A stretch of DNA of 64,000 bases, taken from NCBI RefSeq assembly GCF_001562255.1, contig NZ_CP014301.1, positions 868,001 through 932,000 of the forward strand, read 5' to 3'. The stretch's first letter is position 1. Each line of letters opens with the position of its first letter. This document shows, piece after piece, positions 9,065 through 18,186 of this stretch. The notes beneath the pieces are model-generated. The model ran no database searches. It was not told the DNA's origin and was given only the letters and a program-made list of their open reading frames with translations. This DNA comes from Bosea sp. PAMC 26642. GTDB taxonomy: Bacteria > Pseudomonadota > Alphaproteobacteria > Rhizobiales > Beijerinckiaceae. Both the position numbers and the translations under genes were made by a program.

Positions 9065-10036
9065 ATGCGCCCGACGATCGCGGAGCTGGAGGCATTCGTC
9101 TGGACGGCACGCCTCGGCTCGGTGCAGGCGGCTGCCCGGCATCTTTTCCTCGCGCAGCCGACTGTCTCGCTTCGGCTGAAATCCCTGCAGGACGAACTCG
9201 GGGTCAGGATCTTCGACCGCTCCGGCGCGGCACTCAGGCTGAGCCCGGACGGCGACCGGCTTTTTGCCCATGCCATCGCGATCATCGAGGAACTCGGCCG
9301 GATGCGCGAGCGCGCCGGCTCGACCGGGTCGCTCCACGGCACGGTGAAGGTTGGCCTGCCCGAAACCTTCGCGGTCGCCTGCCTGCCGCTGATCCTAAAG
9401 GATCTCGCGGCGCGCTATCCGTTGCTGCGGCTGGAATTGTCGGTGGCGACGAGCTCGCGTCTGGAAGACGATCTCTGCGCCCATCGGCTCGATCTCGCTT
9501 TTCTGGTCCATCCCAGCGACGGGGCGGCCATCCGGCTCGTCCATCTCGGACGGCAGGAAGCGGCCTGGGTCGCGTCCGACAGCCTGGGTCTGGGGCCGAT
9601 CGTGCGGCCCGCCGATCTGCAGGACTGCCAGATCCTGTCCAATCCGCCGCCCTCGGCGATGCATCGGCAGATCACGGAATGGTTCAGTGCCGCTGACGTG
9701 AAACCGCGCCGACTTGATTTCTGCACCGGGCAGATGGTCATCGCCCATCTGGTGCAGGAAGGCGTCGCCGCTGCCTTCCTTCCGGTGAAGCTGATGGAAC
9801 CCGCGCTGAGCACAGGACGGGTCGTGAAGCTTCATTCGGTGCCCGATTTCCAGCATGCCTCGCTCTGCGCCGGCCATCGCGTCGGCGGTGCGACGGCGGA
9901 AATCGAAGTGGTGATCGCGGCAGCGCAGCGCGTCCTCGATCAGGTCCCGTTCCTGCTGCCTGCGGCGGAAGGTCCAACCCTTACGCGCCCGCCGAGGCAA
10001 CCGCCCCGTCGAACGGGATCGGCGCGTCGACCTTGA
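9065..10036 (+). CDS. LysR family transcriptional regulator 1
   Basis: The N-terminal winged helix-turn-helix is plain ('LEAFVWTARLGSVQAAARHL' then 'AQPTVSLRLKSLQDELG'), followed by a two-lobed effector-binding domain, about 323 residues in all. I start at ATG 9065, which places the HTH at residues 18-37; the open frame upstream runs through the antisense of the binding protein. It is divergent from the TRAP1 operon and converges on LysR 2, overlapping it by 56 bases at the 3' ends. The two regulators are clear paralogs over their whole length ('TARLGS', 'QPT.SLRL', 'GPE/IVRPADL'). Likely regulates TRAP1 through the palindrome at 9023-9036. Confidence 0.9.
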   Translation: MRPTIAELEAFVWTARLGSVQAAARHLFLAQPTVSLRLKSLQDELGVRIFDRSGAALRLSPDGDRLFAHAIAIIEELGRMRERAGSTGSLHGTVKVGLPETFAVACLPLILKDLAARYPLLRLELSVATSSRLEDDLCAHRLDLAFLVHPSDGAAIRLVHLGRQEAAWVASDSLGLGPIVRPADLQDCQILSNPPPSAMHRQITEWFSAADVKPRRLDFCTGQMVIAHLVQEGVAAAFLPVKLMEPALSTGRVVKLHSVPDFQHASLCAGHRVGGATAEIEVVIAAAQRVLDQVPFLLPAAEGPTLTRPPRQPPRRTGSARRP

Positions 10037-10928
10037 GATAGTCGATCGCATCGAGCGCCTTCTGGATCGATTTCAGCATCGCGCTCACCGGCGCCGTCAG
10101 CCCGCCCTCCGGATAGCTGGCATAGACCCGGCCATGATTGAGCTCCGGCACGGGCTTCAGCACCTTGACCAGCCCCGACGCGACGTCGGCCTCCATCATC
10201 CGTGCCGGAAGCACACCGAGCGCGACGCCAGACGAGACGAGATGGCCGATCACCGCGACGCTGTTGCAGAGATCATGGCGCAGCGGTTCGAGTCCGGCGG
10301 TCGCGAACCAGTCCTTGATTTGCCGGAACATCGCCGATCGCGGCTGATTGCTGACGATCGGCAGGTGATAGAGATCCGCCGGGCGAACCTCCGGCCCAAG
10401 CCCCCATTTCACCGAGGCGACCCAGGCCGTGTCCTGCACACCGAGCGGCACGAGCCTCATGCCGGGCCGTCCGATTGGATTGACCAGCACGGCAAGGTCG
10501 AGATGCCGCTCGTTGAGTTCGCGCTCCAGTTCATAGCTGATCGAGACGACATACTCGGCCTTCAGCAGGGGATAACTCGCTCGCACGGTCTCCAGCAGCG
10601 CCGGCAGGCAGGTCATCGCGAAGCCCTCGGCGAAGCCGACGCGGATGTTGCCGGTCACGATAGCCGGATCGGTCTGGAGCATGATCCGGTCCGCTTCCTC
10701 CAGCAGCGCAGCGGCGCGCGGCAGCAGGGCGAGCCCCTCCGCTGTCGGCGCGAGGCCTCGCCCCTTCCGCTGGAACAGCTCGACATTCAGCGCCTGTTCG
10801 AGATCGCGCAGGCGCAGTGAGATCGTCGGTTGAGACATGTGAAGATGGCCGGCGGCGCGGCTCAGCGAACCGAGCCGCGCAGTCCAGAAGAAGGCCTCAA
10901 GCTGCGCGATCGTAAATCTCATACCCAT
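9981..10928 (-). CDS. LysR family transcriptional regulator 2
   Basis: A 315-residue LysR protein with HTH at about residues 20-45 ('LEAFFWTARLGSLSRAAGHL', 'SQPTISLRLRDLEQ') and a C-terminal effector domain. It is a paralog of the regulator at 9065-10036, in convergent orientation with a 56-bp overlap. It is divergent from the enolase-superfamily gene and the TRAP2 operon, with a near-copy of the LysR 1 palindrome at 10972-10984 in between. ATG codons at 10928 and 10922 are both possible. The pair looks like a duplicated regulator, each copy guarding its own transporter. Confidence 0.9.
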   Translation of the reverse strand: MGMRFTIAQLEAFFWTARLGSLSRAAGHLHMSQPTISLRLRDLEQALNVELFQRKGRGLAPTAEGLALLPRAAALLEEADRIMLQTDPAIVTGNIRVGFAEGFAMTCLPALLETVRASYPLLKAEYVVSISYELERELNERHLDLAVLVNPIGRPGMRLVPLGVQDTAWVASVKWGLGPEVRPADLYHLPIVSNQPRSAMFRQIKDWFATAGLEPLRHDLCNSVAVIGHLVSSGVALGVLPARMMEADVASGLVKVLKPVPELNHGRVYASYPEGGLTAPVSAMLKSIQKALDAIDYLKVDAPIPFDGAVASAGA

Positions 10929-10971
10929 ACGATGCTCATATTAGGATACCTGATGAATACCCCTGCAGATA

Positions 10972-10984
10972 AACCAATTGGATT
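10972..10984. promoter_or_regulatory. Putative LysR operator 2
   Basis: AACCAATTGGATT matches the palindrome at 9023-9036 except for one missing base in the left arm, and the flanking A after it is shared too. It lies in the divergent gap between LysR 2 and the enolase-superfamily gene. A control role is inferred. Confidence 0.55.
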
Positions 10985-11007
10985 AGCGTTTGCAAAGCTG
11001 ATCTACG

Positions 11008-12189
11008 ATGGCGTCCCTGCCGCAACCCTTAGTGTCCATGCTGTCCGCGCCTCCCAAAATTACCCGCATTGAGGGCTTCGAACTCACGGCGAAGTTGAGA
11101 GAGACCGTCGGCAATTCGCGGCAGATGTTCGACCGCCGTGGCGCGCTGCTGCTCCGCATCACGAGCGAAGCCGGCGCCGTCGGCTGGGGCGAAACCTGGG
11201 CCTATCCGGGTGCGGCGGCCGCACTTATCCGCGAGCATTTCGCGCCGGTGCTGATCGGCCGCGACGCAACCACGCCGCGGGCCGGATGGCAGGCGATGGC
11301 GGCCAAGCTCGGCTATGACCGGCGCGGCATCTCGACCATGGCGCTCGGCGGCCTCGATGTGGCTTTGTGGGACCTCGCCGGCCAGATCGCCGGGCAGCCG
11401 GTCCATGCGCTGCTCGGGGGCAAGTTGCGAGACCGCATTCCGGCCTATGTCAGCGGTCCCTTTATGAAGCCTGCCGGCAATCCCTATCGGGATTTCGAGG
11501 CCGATATCGCCGGCTATCTCGACACAGGATTCCGGGCGATCAAACTGCGGATGGGCAGCAATCCGGCACAGGATGGCGCGACGGCGCTCAAGGTCCGTGC
11601 CCAGATCGGAGCTGCGATGCCGCTGATGGTCGATCTCAACGAGGGCTTCACGGTCGAGGGCGCGATGGCGATCGCGCGCAGGCTCGCCGAGGTCGATCCG
11701 GTCTGGCTCGAGGAGCCGATCGCGCATGACGACTTGCCGGGCTACCGCCGCTTCGCGGCCGCATCGCCGATGCCGCTGGCCGGTGGCGAGGCGCTGTTTG
11801 GCCTCCGCGCGTTCCGCGATTATCTGACCGCGGGCGTGTTCGACTTCATCCAGCCCGATCTCGGCCTGTGCGGCGGGCTCTCGGAGGGCATGCGGATTTC
11901 GGCGCTGTGCGAGGCGTTCGACGTCGCGCTGGTGCCCCATGTCTGGGGCTCGGTTGTCAACTTCCAGGCCTCGTTGCATTTCGCCGCCTGCCTGCCGGAG
12001 CGGCGCGGCCGCCTGCGCTGGCCGCTCTTCGAGTATGATCCTTCGGAAAATCCGCTCCGCACCGCCTTCGCCTGCCATCCGCTCGACGGCGACGGTATGG
12101 TTGCCGTTCCCGATGCGCCGGGCCTGGGCCTCGACCTGACGCCCGAAAAGCTCGAACCCTTCATCGCCAACCATTGGACCATCGAATAA
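11008..12189 (+). CDS. Mandelate racemase/muconate lactonizing enzyme family protein (enolase superfamily)
   Basis: Enolase-superfamily enzymes abstract the proton alpha to a carboxylate using a metal-stabilised enolate. The visible set in this 393-residue protein is K179 and R181 ('AIKLRMG'), metal ligands D209, E235 and E261 ('MVDLNEG', 'WLEEP', 'GGEAL'), and a D284/H311 dyad ('QPDLGLCGG', 'VPHVWGS'), which places it in the mandelate-racemase-type subgroup. The second position of the usual KxK motif is Arg, so racemisation may be lost; dehydration or cycloisomerisation of a sugar or hydroxy acid is possible. A second ATG at 11038 is an alternative start. It precedes the TRAP2 genes and probably acts on the compound they import. 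Confidence 0.88.
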   Translation: MASLPQPLVSMLSAPPKITRIEGFELTAKLRETVGNSRQMFDRRGALLLRITSEAGAVGWGETWAYPGAAAALIREHFAPVLIGRDATTPRAGWQAMAAKLGYDRRGISTMALGGLDVALWDLAGQIAGQPVHALLGGKLRDRIPAYVSGPFMKPAGNPYRDFEADIAGYLDTGFRAIKLRMGSNPAQDGATALKVRAQIGAAMPLMVDLNEGFTVEGAMAIARRLAEVDPVWLEEPIAHDDLPGYRRFAAASPMPLAGGEALFGLRAFRDYLTAGVFDFIQPDLGLCGGLSEGMRISALCEAFDVALVPHVWGSVVNFQASLHFAACLPERRGRLRWPLFEYDPSENPLRTAFACHPLDGDGMVAVPDAPGLGLDLTPEKLEPFIANHWTIE

Positions 12190-12236
12190 CCGGCTCGTCG
12201 GACTCAACCGCGACCGCATCCCAGAGGAGACGAACC

Positions 12237-13223
12237 ATGCGACTGACCTCCATCCTGCATACCGCCCTGATCGGCGTCGCCTGCCTCGCCGGCATCACGA
12301 CGGCCACGGCACAGCAGCCCAAAGTGCTGAATCTGGCGATCGTCGGCCGGGCGACGGCGCCGGAAGGCATCGCGATGACCGCCTTTGCCGAGGAGATCAA
12401 GGCCAAGACCAATGGCCGTATCGAGATCCGCCTGCATCCGGGTGGCGCCCTCGGCGGTGACCGGGAAGTGCTCGAAGGCCTGCAGATCGGCACGGTCGAT
12501 CTCACTGTCCCCTCGACCTCGGTCATCGCCAATTTCGTGCCCGAGGTTCAGGTCTTCGACATACCCTTCCTGTTCCGCGATTTCGACCACGCCCAAGCGG
12601 TTCTCGACGGCCCGATCGGCCAGGAGATCCTGGCCAAGTTCAAGGCCAAGGGGCTGCAGGGCCTCGCTTTTGGGGGCATCGGCTTTCGCCAGCTCACCAA
12701 CAGCCGCCGGCCGGTCAACGGCCCCGAGGACGTCAAGGGCCTGAAGATCCGCACGCAGGAGAATCAGATCCATCTCCAGGTCTGGCGCGCGCTCGGCGCC
12801 CTGCCGACACCGATGGCGCTGCCCGAGGTGTTCACCGCGCTGCAACAAGGCGTCGTCGACGGCCAGGAAAACCCGATCGGCGCGATCCTGAACAACAAGT
12901 TCGGCCAGGTGCAGAAGTATCTGACGATCACCAACCATGCCTTCACGCCGGTCGGCTTCGTCATGGCCCCGCGTGCTTTCGAGGCGCTGTCGCCCGAGGA
13001 CCAGAAGCTGTTCGTCGAGGCCGGGCGCCGCGCCATGGCGATCTGCAAGGACGAGGTCGCCAAGGTCGAGAAGACCGGCATCGACGAGCTGCGCAAGCTC
13101 GGCCTTCAGGTCGTCGAGAAGGTCGACACCGCCAAGTTCCAGGACCTGCTCAAGCCGGCCTTCGCCGAACTCGGCAAGCGCTTCGGCGAGGCGACGATCG
13201 CGCGCATCAAGGATCAGAAGTGA
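12237..13223 (+). CDS. dctP: TRAP transporter substrate-binding protein (DctP family), system 2
   Basis: A 328-residue exported binding protein: signal peptide of about 26 residues ending ATA-Q, then the DctP marks 'FAEEIKAKTNGRIEIRLHPGGALGG' (given in part), 'DIPFLFRDFDHA', 'GLKIRTQENQIHLQVWRALG' with the conserved Arg, and 'EVFTALQQGVVDGQENPI'. The ATG at 12237 follows a GGAG ribosome site and lies 47 bases after the enolase-superfamily gene, so both are likely in one operon. It overlaps the small permease start by GTGA. It is closer to classical sugar-acid DctP proteins than the system 1 protein is. Confidence 0.94.
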   Translation: MRLTSILHTALIGVACLAGITTATAQQPKVLNLAIVGRATAPEGIAMTAFAEEIKAKTNGRIEIRLHPGGALGGDREVLEGLQIGTVDLTVPSTSVIANFVPEVQVFDIPFLFRDFDHAQAVLDGPIGQEILAKFKAKGLQGLAFGGIGFRQLTNSRRPVNGPEDVKGLKIRTQENQIHLQVWRALGALPTPMALPEVFTALQQGVVDGQENPIGAILNNKFGQVQKYLTITNHAFTPVGFVMAPRAFEALSPEDQKLFVEAGRRAMAICKDEVAKVEKTGIDELRKLGLQVVEKVDTAKFQDLLKPAFAELGKRFGEATIARIKDQK

Positions 13224-13732
13224 GCGCGCAAGGTAGCCGCCCGGTCGCGCTGCTGCTCGCAACCGAGCGCCTTGTCACCGGCGCGGCGCTAGCCATGGGC
13301 TGCGTCGCGATGACGGTCGCGGCCTGTGCCGGACTCTTCCAGGTGCTGACCCGCTTCATCCTGCAGGAGCCGGCGACCTGGTCGGAGCCGCTCATCCGGA
13401 TCATGCTGATCTGGATGGCCTATCTCGGGCTGGCATCCGCGGTGCGGGCCGGCTCGCTGATTTCGGTCGATTTGCTATACCGGCTGGTTCGCGGGCGCCA
13501 GCGGCGCGCGCTGGAAGCGGTGATCGCTTTGGCGACCTTGAGCCTGCTTGCGGTGCTCGTTTGGTTCGGCATCGACCTGACCAATCGGGTGCGCTTCCAG
13601 AACCTCGCCGGCCTCGAGATCCCGGTGAGCTATGCCTATGCCGCAATCCCGACGGGCGCGCTGATCTCGATGCTGGCCGTCGTCGCCCACTTCTTCGATC
13701 CGCGTCGCGAAGAACTCGAAACCGCGGTCTGA
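13220..13732 (+). CDS. dctQ: TRAP transporter small permease (DctQ type), system 2
   Basis: A 170-residue protein with four membrane segments and the DctQ pattern 'FQVLTRFILQEPATWSEPLIRIMLIW' (shortened), including the conserved W-SE-R motif. The start is GTG at 13220, which overlaps the stop of the binding-protein gene by four bases (GTGA), a translational coupling. It ends ten bases before the large permease. Confidence 0.93.
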   Translation: MSAQGSRPVALLLATERLVTGAALAMGCVAMTVAACAGLFQVLTRFILQEPATWSEPLIRIMLIWMAYLGLASAVRAGSLISVDLLYRLVRGRQRRALEAVIALATLSLLAVLVWFGIDLTNRVRFQNLAGLEIPVSYAYAAIPTGALISMLAVVAHFFDPRREELETAV

Positions 13733-13742
13733 GGAGCCGATC

Positions 13743-15020
13743 ATGACCGCCACCATGCTCGTCACGATGTGCGTGCTCTTCCTGTGCTCCGTGCCGGTGG
13801 CTATCGCCGTCGGTTTGGCGGCCGTCGCGGGCATGAGCCTCTACACGCCGTTGCCGCTCGTCCTCGTGGCACAGCAGGCCTTCGCCTCGCTCGACAAGTT
13901 TCCGCTCGCCGCCGTGCCGTTCTTTATCCTCGCCGGCAACCTGATGGGCGAGGGCGGCATCTCGCGCCGGCTGGTCGATTTCGCCAAGAGCCTTGTCGGC
14001 GGCGTCCAGGGCGGGCTGGCCTGCACCTGCATCCTGACCTGCATGATCTTCGCCGCCGTCTCCGGCTCCAGCGTCGCCACCACCTTTGCGATCGGTGCGA
14101 TCCTGATCCCGGCCATGGTCAAGCATGGCTACCCGGTCTCGTTTGCGGCCTCGCTCCAGGCGAGCGCGGCGGAGCTCGGCGTGATCATTCCGCCTTCCAT
14201 ACCGATGATCCTCTATGGCGTGGCCGCCGAGGTCTCGATCGGCGAGCTCTTCGTCGCTGGCTTCGGCCCCGGCATCCTGATCGCCGGCGCACTCATGCTC
14301 TCCGTCTGGGTCTGGTGCCTGATCCGCGGCTACGGCAAGACCGACCACGAAGGCCGCCTCGGCGTCTGGCCGGCGACGCGCGCGGCGGCGCTTGCCTTGA
14401 TGATGCCGGTGATCATCCTCGGCGGCATCTATGGCGGTGTCTTCACCCCGACGGAGGCGTCGATCGTCGCCGTCTTCTACGCGCTGATCGTGAGTTGCTT
14501 CATCTATCGTGAGCTCGATCTCGCCGCAGTCATCGCGATCCTGCGCAAATCGGTGGTGTCGTCTTCGGTGATCATGCTGATCATCGCGATGGCGGGGTTG
14601 TTCAGCTTCCTGCTGACACGCGCCGGCGTGCCCGCCCAGATCGGTGCCTATATCATCGCGACCTTCGACAGCGGCTGGTCGTTCCTGCTGGCGGTCAACG
14701 CGTTCCTGTTCGTGATCGGCATGTTCATCGAGACCTCGGCGGCGATCATTGTGCTGGCCCCGATTCTGGCGCCGGTCGCGATGACCTTCGGCATCGACCC
14801 GGTCCATTTCGGCATGGTCATGGTGGTCAACCTGGCGCTCGGCATGATCACGCCACCCTTCGGCGTCAATCTCTTCGCCGCCTGCGCGGTCGCCCGGATC
14901 TCGCTCGACCGAATGACGAAGTCGCTCCTGCCCTTTATCGGCGTGGTCCTGGCCTGCCTGATGTTGATCACCTACGTGCCGTGGATTTCGCTCGCGCTAC
15001 GCGACCTGGTGTATCGCTGA
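13743..15020 (+). CDS. dctM: TRAP transporter large permease (DctM type), system 2
   Basis: A 425-residue polytopic inner-membrane protein with canonical DctM motifs: 'FAAVSGSSVATTFAIGAILIPAM' region (shortened), 'ELGVIIPPSIPMILYG', and 'MITPPFGVNLFAACAV'. It completes the TRAP2 operon (enolase-superfamily enzyme, DctP, DctQ, DctM). The order and tight spacing indicate co-transcription. Downstream is an IclR gene on the other strand. Confidence 0.95.
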   Translation: MTATMLVTMCVLFLCSVPVAIAVGLAAVAGMSLYTPLPLVLVAQQAFASLDKFPLAAVPFFILAGNLMGEGGISRRLVDFAKSLVGGVQGGLACTCILTCMIFAAVSGSSVATTFAIGAILIPAMVKHGYPVSFAASLQASAAELGVIIPPSIPMILYGVAAEVSIGELFVAGFGPGILIAGALMLSVWVWCLIRGYGKTDHEGRLGVWPATRAAALALMMPVIILGGIYGGVFTPTEASIVAVFYALIVSCFIYRELDLAAVIAILRKSVVSSSVIMLIIAMAGLFSFLLTRAGVPAQIGAYIIATFDSGWSFLLAVNAFLFVIGMFIETSAAIIVLAPILAPVAMTFGIDPVHFGMVMVVNLALGMITPPFGVNLFAACAVARISLDRMTKSLLPFIGVVLACLMLITYVPWISLALRDLVYR

Positions 15021-15114
15021 TTTAAAGGTCCGCTCCTTGGCATTGCTTTAAAGTCTGGTATTGGCGCAGCGCGTCGGCTGCTTGTTTCCAGCCTGCCATC
15101 ACTTTAGCTATCCT

Positions 15115-15924
15115 TCATGCAGCTGCTGACAAACCTCCCCGCTTCGCCTTCTCGCGTAGCGGCCAGATCTCGGACAACTGGCCGGCTGCGTCGATCACGC
15201 GACGGCCAACGATATTGAGTTGTGCTAAGCCCAGTCTGATATTGGGGGCGGCCACACTCACGGTGCCTACGATGTGCCCCTCGACTCCTGAGATGATGGC
15301 GGCGGCAACCGCCGTGACTCCGGGCTCCGCCTCGCCGACTGCAATTCCGTAGCCACGTGCGAGAGTGTGTTCCAGCTCGGCGAAAAGCTGGTCGAAACTG
15401 CGCACCGCGTTGGGGCCATACTGGCCAGGTTCACCAAAGCCGCCATTGCGGGCGATCAGATGATGCACCTGCGTGGGTGGAAGGCGCGCGAGCCAGGATT
15501 TTCCGCTCGCCGTGGCATGAAGGGGCACGGTGTTGGTGCTCAGCAACGGCTGGTACATCAGGCCGCCGCGTGCGCCCTGTGCATCAGCGATCCAGACCAA
15601 GGCATGGGCGTCAATGACGGCGAGGCGGACGAATTCGCGGGTCTCCACGGCCAGATTGTCGAGCACGGGCTGGCAGATATCGGGAATGCCCGTCGCATTG
15701 TAGAGGCGTTGACCCAGGATGCTCAGACGCATCGTTAGCCGATAGGCGCTCGTTTGCTCATCCTGCGCCACCCAGCCCTGCTGGATCAAAGCGCCCAGCA
15801 GGCGGTGGACGCCACTCTTGGGCAAGCCCAGCCGCAGGGCGATGTCGCCGAGCTGCATCTCGCCCGCTTCCTCCACAAGAAGCTCGACGATGGACAAGCA
15901 GCGTTCGGCGGGAATATGGGCCAT
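15115..15924 (-). CDS. IclR family transcriptional regulator
   Basis: About 269 residues: an N-terminal winged helix ('IVELLVEEAGEMQLGDIALRLGLPKSGVHRLLGAL', shown in part) and a C-terminal GAF-like effector domain with 'PLHATASGKSWLA' and 'AAAIISGVEGHIVGTVSVAAP'. I start at ATG 15924, just 37 bases after the enoyl-CoA hydratase gene; the open frame extends upstream into that gene but without regulator-like sequence. It is the last gene of a six-gene minus-strand operon (ABC permease to IclR). IclR proteins typically control catabolic genes for aromatic or short organic acids, which suits the setting. Confidence 0.9.
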   Translation of the reverse strand: MAHIPAERCLSIVELLVEEAGEMQLGDIALRLGLPKSGVHRLLGALIQQGWVAQDEQTSAYRLTMRLSILGQRLYNATGIPDICQPVLDNLAVETREFVRLAVIDAHALVWIADAQGARGGLMYQPLLSTNTVPLHATASGKSWLARLPPTQVHHLIARNGGFGEPGQYGPNAVRSFDQLFAELEHTLARGYGIAVGEAEPGVTAVAAAIISGVEGHIVGTVSVAAPNIRLGLAQLNIVGRRVIDAAGQLSEIWPLREKAKRGGLSAAA

Positions 15925-15961
15925 GGCTCGCGCAGTATCCGAATGTGTGCCGGCTCCGCCA

Positions 15962-16765
15962 TCAGCGGCCGGCGAAAACGGGCGGTCGCTTTGCGAAGAA
16001 GGCCGCGGCGCCCTCCTGCAGATCGTCGGAATCGAAGATACGCTGCTGTGCCACGGTCGAGTGCGACAGGCCGGCATCGAGCGGCAGATCATCCGCCAGA
16101 TCAACGAGTTCCTTCGCGAGGCGGTTGGATATCGGGCCGCGAAGGGCGATCGTCCCGGCCATCTCGCGGGCCGCGGCCAGGGCTGATCCTACTCCCGTCA
16201 CCGCGTTTACCACGCCCCAGGAGAGGGCCTGCTCGCTCGAAATCGGAGCGCCCGTGAACAGTATCTGCTTGGCGCGTGCGGGGCCGACAAGGCGCGTCAG
16301 CCGGATCGCGCCATTGCCGGCGAGCCCGCCGAGATGACATTCGGGTAGGCCTATCGAAACGCCGGCGCGCAGGATGCGCAGGTCGCAGCACAGCGCGATC
16401 TCGAGTCCGCCGCCCAGCGCCGGTCCGTCGATCGCCGCGATGGTCGGGATGGGAAGCCGCGCCAGATTGCGCAGCACCATGTCCTCGAACAGGATTTTCT
16501 GCTCGCTGGCATCGGCCTTGAACGGGCCGAACTCCTTGATGTCGCTGCCGGCACAGAAGGCGCGTGCGTCCCCGCCATGCAGGATGATGCAGCGCAGGTC
16601 CTGCCTTTGTGAGACGGCGGCCAGTAGCCGGTTGAGCTGCCGCAGCAACGAGCGGGTGACGAGATTGAGTGAACCGTTCGCGAGCAGGATCTCGGCGACA
16701 GCGCCATTCTCGCTCATTGTGACCAAGCCCGCCGGAGGTGGCGGCGTCGCCGCTGTGCCCGCCAT
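15962..16765 (-). CDS. Enoyl-CoA hydratase/isomerase family protein
   Basis: A 267-residue crotonase-fold protein. The oxyanion-hole segments are 'FCAGSDIKEFG' and 'AIDGPALGGGLEIALCCDLRI' (shortened), and 'GLPECHLGGLAGNGAIRL' contains the catalytic-position Glu. Crotonases hydrate, isomerise or cleave CoA thioesters. It starts two bases after the stop of the ABC ATPase gene in an operon with a MaoC hydratase, so it likely belongs to breakdown of a CoA-activated acid imported by the ABC system. The exact reaction cannot be read from sequence. Confidence 0.9.
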   Translation of the reverse strand: MAGTAATPPPPAGLVTMSENGAVAEILLANGSLNLVTRSLLRQLNRLLAAVSQRQDLRCIILHGGDARAFCAGSDIKEFGPFKADASEQKILFEDMVLRNLARLPIPTIAAIDGPALGGGLEIALCCDLRILRAGVSIGLPECHLGGLAGNGAIRLTRLVGPARAKQILFTGAPISSEQALSWGVVNAVTGVGSALAAAREMAGTIALRGPISNRLAKELVDLADDLPLDAGLSHSTVAQQRIFDSDDLQEGAAAFFAKRPPVFAGR

Positions 16766-16767
16766 CG

Positions 16768-17618
<851 letters not shown>

Positions 17619-17619
<1 letters not shown>

Positions 17620-18131
17620 CAGCTTGCGGTCGCCGCGACGGGGGCAGAGGCTGCGACGGCCTCGAGCGGAAACTTGGAGACGAGCAGGGCCTTGCGGCCC
17701 TGCTGCACGATCGAGCCGTCCTGCTTGACCACCTTCACCTCGAAGGTCGCGATCGCCTGCGTCGGCCGGGACCGGCTTTCGCGGAGTTCGGCCAGTTCGT
17801 AGTCGACGAAGATCGTGTCGCCGACGAAGATCGGCCCGACGAAGCGCCAGCCATCGATGCCGAGGAAGGCGATGGCGGTCTCGCGCAACTCGCCGGTGCG
17901 CGCCCACATCAGGCCATGGGCGTAGGCCAGCCCCATCATGCCATGGGCGACCTTCTGGCCGAACTGGCTGGCCTGCGCATAGACGTCGCTGGTGTGCAGC
18001 TCCGAATGGTCGCCCGTCAGCCCGGCGAAGCTCATCAGGTCGGCGTCGGTGATCGTCCGGCCGGGGCTGCGGAACTGCATCCCGACGAAGAGATCGTCAT
18101 AGCGATAACCGAGTCTCGGTTTTACGTTCAT
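17619..18131 (-). CDS. MaoC family dehydratase (hot-dog fold)
   Basis: About 170 residues forming a single hot-dog domain, with the R-hydratase motif 'AGLTGDHSELHTSDVYA' carrying the Asp and His expected for hydration of enoyl-CoA. 'VAHGMMGLAYAHGLM' and the 'FVGPIFVGDTIFVDYEL' stretch are also typical of MaoC proteins. The ATG at 18131 is preferred; an open frame adds 13 residues upstream from 18170. It is embedded in an ABC transporter operon, which is unusual, and is coupled to the ATPase gene by a one-base TGATG overlap. Confidence 0.88.
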
Positions 18132-18186
18132 GGCGTCCGCTGATGTCCTGACCACGACCTGATGGAGCATGAGCGACGGCGTGCGC

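Noticed and set aside
11029..12219. A long antisense open frame opposite the enolase-superfamily gene
   Set aside because: The plus frame carries all active-site residues; the minus frame has no recognisable domain.
13401..14807. A long antisense open frame opposite the TRAP2 large permease
   Set aside because: The composition is low-complexity, rich in Asp, Arg and His, and mirrors the permease codons.
15021..15053. TTTAAAG ... CTTTAAA inverted arms after the TRAP2 operon
   Set aside because: Arms of seven bases with an 18-base loop and no T-run are too weak for a terminator call.
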